From an uncultured Planctomycetaceae bacterium (GTDB lineage: Bacteria; Planctomycetota; Planctomycetia; Pirellulales; Pirellulaceae), in contig CALELC010000276.1 in NCBI GenBank assembly GCA_937904535.1, positions 1 through 5,644 on the forward strand: DNA of 5,644 nucleotides. Direction: 5' to 3'. Below, in pieces: positions 2,920-5,644 of the stretch (its first letter is position 1; every line of letters starts with the position of its first letter). The notes under the pieces were generated by a model. The model was not told where the DNA came from and searched no databases. It was given only the letters and a program-made list of their open reading frames with translations. A program made the translations under genes and the position numbers.

Positions 2920-5644
2920 ATGCTTGAAGCTTGCTTTCACGGCAATGGAACTGCCAATCGGAGATCTTCGCTACTGCAGCGATTGAAGGTGCGGCTTGCC
3001 CAAGATCGTCGCCGAGTTCAGCACCGCCGGCGTCAACTCCTGCTCCAACAGTTGGAACCACGCCAACTAATGGCAGGCGACGCATCGACGCCTACCTATC
3101 AGATGCCTAGTAGCTATCAGGCTGGATACGGTTTTGCTCCTACTGCATCTCCGCCGCCTTCTAACTATTATCCTGCAGGCTCAACCGCTCCCACCGTTTC
3201 TCCGCCGCCTCCCGCCTATTCCGCGCCTTCTAGTGCGAGCACCTTACAGGCCCCGCCTTCACCTGGTGGCATTGATTATCAATCATCACCGCTGGCAAAT
3301 CCTTATAGCACTACGTATCCCGGTCCAGCACTCAGTCCGGTTCAATCGCCGGTTAATTCACCACTTTCAGTTGGCGAAATTACTAGTTATGGCTCCAACG
3401 CCAACGGCGCTTCGCATGCTAATCCATCTAGTTCAAGCGATTTAGCTACTTCTAGCTCGACACTGACTCTGTCAAATGTCGTGCCCGCTGAAGCCGCAGT
3501 CAACGCGGAGAATGAACCGCAGACGAATGGCCTGAACGCAATCTCCGTAGCTCTTGATGTGGCGGGATTTTATAGGGTTGGTCAAGACTTTGGATTGCCT
3601 GAACTGGTCTGGTGGCCCGCGTCACCAGAGATCTATCAGCCTGAGGCTCTGGTGCTGCAAAGTCAGCCGAACAACTTGCCGGTCGAGCAACTGCCTCAGC
3701 CGCTTGCGAGCGTTCAAGCTGTTCCGCAGGCGGCACAAGCGGCCTATGACAATGCGGTTGCAATTGCAGAGACGACTTATAAGCAAGCGGTTGCGTCGGC
3801 TGAAGCATCGCACGCCGCAACTTTAACGGCGGCAACCGCAAATCATTCCCGCGCAGTGGCAGCGGCTACGCTTGCCAAGCAAGCGGCGATCAATGGGTAC
3901 TCTCCGCAAGACCTGTCGGCACTCGAGCAGGCGGTGCAGGCAGCCGAGCAGGCACGGCATCGTGAAGTCGAACGCGTCAAGCAGCTAGCTGGCACGCAAT
4001 TGTCGGCGTCGCAAGAGGCCGCACGTTCTGTTCGGGCTGACCGCGATCAAGCTGCCGAGAAGGAATTTCATAGCGTCTCCGAAGCCGCTCGTGCTGCTTC
4101 TGACAACACGAGGTCGGCGATCGAGCATCGCCGGATGGAGGCTCAAGACCGACTTTACAACAAGCAGATCACGCAGGCGCAGTTCGATACGATTTCCGCA
4201 GCACTCATTGCAGAACATCAAGCAGAGGAACGGCGACTCGCGGTCGAACTCAGCGGCTATCAACAAATCTACGACAACGCGCGGATTGATCATGAAGCAG
4301 CTGAGTCCCTTGAAAATGCGGCGGCACAGCAGGTCGCTGATGTTCAGATCGCCGAAGCTGGAACCGCGCAGCAGACAACACTCGCCGAGGCCAAGCGAAG
4401 TTTGGCGGTCGCGCAAACCGCGAACCTCTACGGCCAGAAGCGGAGGACCGCGGCTGCTAACGACCAGTACCTGCGCGATGTAGGGGTGGCGACCGAAGTC
4501 TATGCCCGTGCCAAGGCTGATGCCGATGCCCTCAAAGCCATCACCATTGAAACTGCTGCAGCGACTCGCGATAAAGCAGTCGCTGTGGCTTCAGCCATGC
4601 TCAGCCGCGCTGTTGCGCACAATGCTGCGTCGGCGATCATTACAACTTATTCAGGCGACACTTCTGCTGCGGCCGCCTACCGCGTCGCCGTTGCTCGCGC
4701 CGAACGTGACCAACAAGTGTTACAAGCGGATGCATTACGCGATCACCAGCTTGCTACGGTCGATGCCAATTTAGCACTGGAAGTGGCATTGTTGTTGGCT
4801 GATGCCGACCGCACCAAACAGGGAGTCGCGGCCGCCCATCTTCGCGATCAAGTGCTTACCGATGCAGCGGCTCGATTTCGCGCCTCCTATCTCGACCTGC
4901 TTCAGCAGCAGGCGGACGAAGCAACCAGTGATCGCGTCGAGTCCGAACAAGACCAGCTTGCGGCGCAGCGTGACTTCGAGGTCCAAATGGCTGCCGTTCA
5001 GCAAACTCGCTGGACACGGGGCGTGAATGAGCTGAAGGCCAATCGTCAGGCGGCTGCGCTGGTCCAAAATAAACGCAACCATGAGCTGATCTCCAAGGAA
5101 AGCTATCTCTCGGAGATCGAATCCTTGGCGCTTGAAGCTAAACAGCTGCGACTTGTGATCGCAAGAGAAACGTTTGGTTCTCCCGGCGCTTCCGGCAGTT
5201 CAGCCGCGGGTACGGAAAGTGGGACTCGGGAGGCTTGGTTAGCCGCGAAGAACCGGGCAATCAGCGAACTCAATCAGCGGCAGCGAGCGCGTGCTTCAGA
5301 CGCCACTCGCGTCAATGCTGAATTGTCCGCCACGCACGAGGAAGCAGCAGCGGAGGCTGAGCGGTCCTATGAGGCGGCCATGGTCGATGCGAGCCTCGCC
5401 GCCAACTCAGCAGCTCAATCAGCAATCGAAAACTGGGTGCGATTGACCAGTCAAAACCATGCAGCTTATCAGGCTTCGCTTGCCAGTGCTGCCGCAGCAA
5501 ACGCAATTGCGTCTGGCCGAGCCACAGTCGGTTTTTATACCGCCACATCTCGTAATCGGGCCGAGGCCTTAGAGAGCTTCGCGAGCGCCGGCGACAATCC
5601 CTGGGCGTCCCGCGAAGCTGCGGTCGCGGAAGCTGACGCCGCTC
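2920..5644 (+). CDS. Giant LEPR-motif protein with Ala-rich hendecad coiled-coil rod (partial, no stop in window)
   Basis: The frame is open for 908 codons and leaves the window. Visible layout: residues 1-44 are basic (R/Q/L-rich) without a classical signal peptide; 45-54 read LEPRQLMAGD, the N-terminal motif of many large planctomycete proteins thought to be exported; 55-187 form a Pro/Ser/Thr/Tyr-rich linker with SPPP (77-80) and SPPPP (94-98); 188-267 are a mixed segment with WW near 231-232. From 268 to 752 the chain is Ala/Gln/Glu/Arg-rich and almost wholly helical, with no proline from 330 to 754; 753-770 are a Gly/Ser hinge; the helix then resumes to about 887. Tandem 11-residue repeats are visible at 276-319, 528-571, 587-641 and 806-860. 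Cys5 is the only cysteine. I infer an elongated surface, adhesive or structural fibre; no catalytic motif is seen. The C-terminal domains, which would reveal more, are outside the window. The linker uses more A/T-ending codons than cdsA or the rod. Being a real gene is near certain; the function is unknown. Confidence 0.88.
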   Translation, partial: MLEACFHGNGTANRRSSLLQRLKVRLAQDRRRVQHRRRQLLLQQLEPRQLMAGDASTPTYQMPSSYQAGYGFAPTASPPPSNYYPAGSTAPTVSPPPPAYSAPSSASTLQAPPSPGGIDYQSSPLANPYSTTYPGPALSPVQSPVNSPLSVGEITSYGSNANGASHANPSSSSDLATSSSTLTLSNVVPAEAAVNAENEPQTNGLNAISVALDVAGFYRVGQDFGLPELVWWPASPEIYQPEALVLQSQPNNLPVEQLPQPLASVQAVPQAAQAAYDNAVAIAETTYKQAVASAEASHAATLTAATANHSRAVAAATLAKQAAINGYSPQDLSALEQAVQAAEQARHREVERVKQLAGTQLSASQEAARSVRADRDQAAEKEFHSVSEAARAASDNTRSAIEHRRMEAQDRLYNKQITQAQFDTISAALIAEHQAEERRLAVELSGYQQIYDNARIDHEAAESLENAAAQQVADVQIAEAGTAQQTTLAEAKRSLAVAQTANLYGQKRRTAAANDQYLRDVGVATEVYARAKADADALKAITIETAAATRDKAVAVASAMLSRAVAHNAASAIITTYSGDTSAAAAYRVAVARAERDQQVLQADALRDHQLATVDANLALEVALLLADADRTKQGVAAAHLRDQVLTDAAARFRASYLDLLQQQADEATSDRVESEQDQLAAQRDFEVQMAAVQQTRWTRGVNELKANRQAAALVQNKRNHELISKESYLSEIESLALEAKQLRLVIARETFGSPGASGSSAAGTESGTREAWLAAKNRAISELNQRQRARASDATRVNAELSATHEEAAAEAERSYEAAMVDASLAANSAAQSAIENWVRLTSQNHAAYQASLASAAAANAIASGRATVGFYTATSRNRAEALESFASAGDNPWASREAAVAEADAA
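3082..3480 (+). other. Pro/Ser/Tyr-rich linker segment of the giant protein
   Basis: Codons 55-187 encode a low-complexity segment rich in Pro, Ser, Thr, Tyr, Ala and Asn. Two similar blocks stand out, SPPPSNYYPAG (77-87) and SPPPPAYSAP (94-103), 17 residues apart, suggesting an imperfect duplication. Such segments are usually disordered spacers in cell-surface proteins. Whether Ser/Thr here are glycosylated cannot be seen. Confidence 0.6.
3745..3876 (+). repeat. Four tandem hendecads at the start of the rod
   Basis: Residues 276-319 divide exactly into four 11-residue units: YDNAVAIAETT, YKQAVASAEAS, HAATLTAATAN and HSRAVAAATLA. Position 1 is Tyr or His in all four, position 4 is Ala in three and position 8 is Ala in all four. 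This 11-residue period (three helical turns) is characteristic of hendecad coiled coils, which are nearly straight or slightly right-handed, unlike heptad coils. Confidence 0.65.
4678..4842 (+). repeat. Five hendecads in the central rod
   Basis: Residues 587-641 read in the same 11-residue register: YRVAVARAERD, QQVLQADALRD, HQLATVDANLA, LEVALLLADAD, RTKQGVAAAHL. Ala is at position 8 in all five. Residues 528-571 (4501-4632) also fit four units, beginning YARAKADADAL, with Ala at position 8 in three of them. DNA identity between units is low, so the repeats are old or kept by selection on protein shape. Confidence 0.55.
5335..5499 (+). repeat. Five hendecads after the Gly/Ser hinge
   Basis: Residues 806-860 again fit 11-residue units: HEEAAAEAERS, YEAAMVDASLA, ANSAAQSAIEN, WVRLTSQNHAA and YQASLASAAAA. 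Position 1 is aromatic or His in four of five units, and Ala is at position 8 in four of five. The same register returns after the 753-770 hinge, so the two rod parts appear to be built from the same unit. Confidence 0.55.

Noticed and set aside
3985..4416. Antisense 143-codon frame inside the giant gene
   Set aside because: Shadow of the Ala/Gln-rich rod on the other strand; the sense frame is continuous and has a clear start and protein pattern.
1..5644. CRISPR array, tRNA, rRNA, insertion sequence or phage attachment site
   Set aside because: No regularly spaced identical repeats, cloverleaf sequence, rRNA motif, transposase motif or terminal repeats were seen.

Overview
The window looks like chromosomal DNA from a planctomycete, probably of the Pirellula/Rhodopirellula type. 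The main reason is the last gene. Its product carries the motif LEPRQLMAGD near the N-terminus, a variant of the LEPR-x-L-L-A motif found at the start of many very large exported planctomycete proteins. A small lipoprotein, a CdsA with a divergent signature and loose gene spacing fit the same picture. The assignment rests on reading the sequence only; no search was run.

Layout. Two housekeeping genes lie on the minus strand: phoH (N-terminal part only, running off the left edge) and, upstream of it, cdsA (phosphatidate cytidylyltransferase, complete). They are separated by about 275 bases that hold small inverted repeats but no convincing gene. Two genes lie on the plus strand, diverging from cdsA: a short lipoprotein gene with a strong Shine-Dalgarno sequence in front of a GTG start, then about 535 bases without a gene, then the start of a giant open frame that is still open at the right edge (908 complete codons visible).

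How they relate. CdsA makes CDP-diacylglycerol for phospholipid synthesis in the inner membrane. PhoH is a cytoplasmic P-loop NTPase linked to RNA metabolism and stress. They may be co-transcribed, but nothing in the sequence proves it. The lipoprotein and the giant protein are both predicted to leave the cytoplasm; whether they work together is unknown.

The most interesting part is the giant protein. It has a basic N-terminal segment ending in the LEPR motif, a Pro/Ser/Tyr-rich linker, a small W-containing segment, then a very long Ala-rich helical rod. Several stretches of the rod read as tandem 11-residue (hendecad) repeats with the pattern [Y/H]-x-x-A-[V/A]-x-x-A-x-x-x. The rod is interrupted by a Gly/Ser hinge and then resumes. 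The only cysteine in the visible protein is residue 5. This looks like an extended surface or periplasmic fibre rather than an enzyme.

No tRNA, rRNA, CRISPR array, insertion sequence or attachment site was seen.
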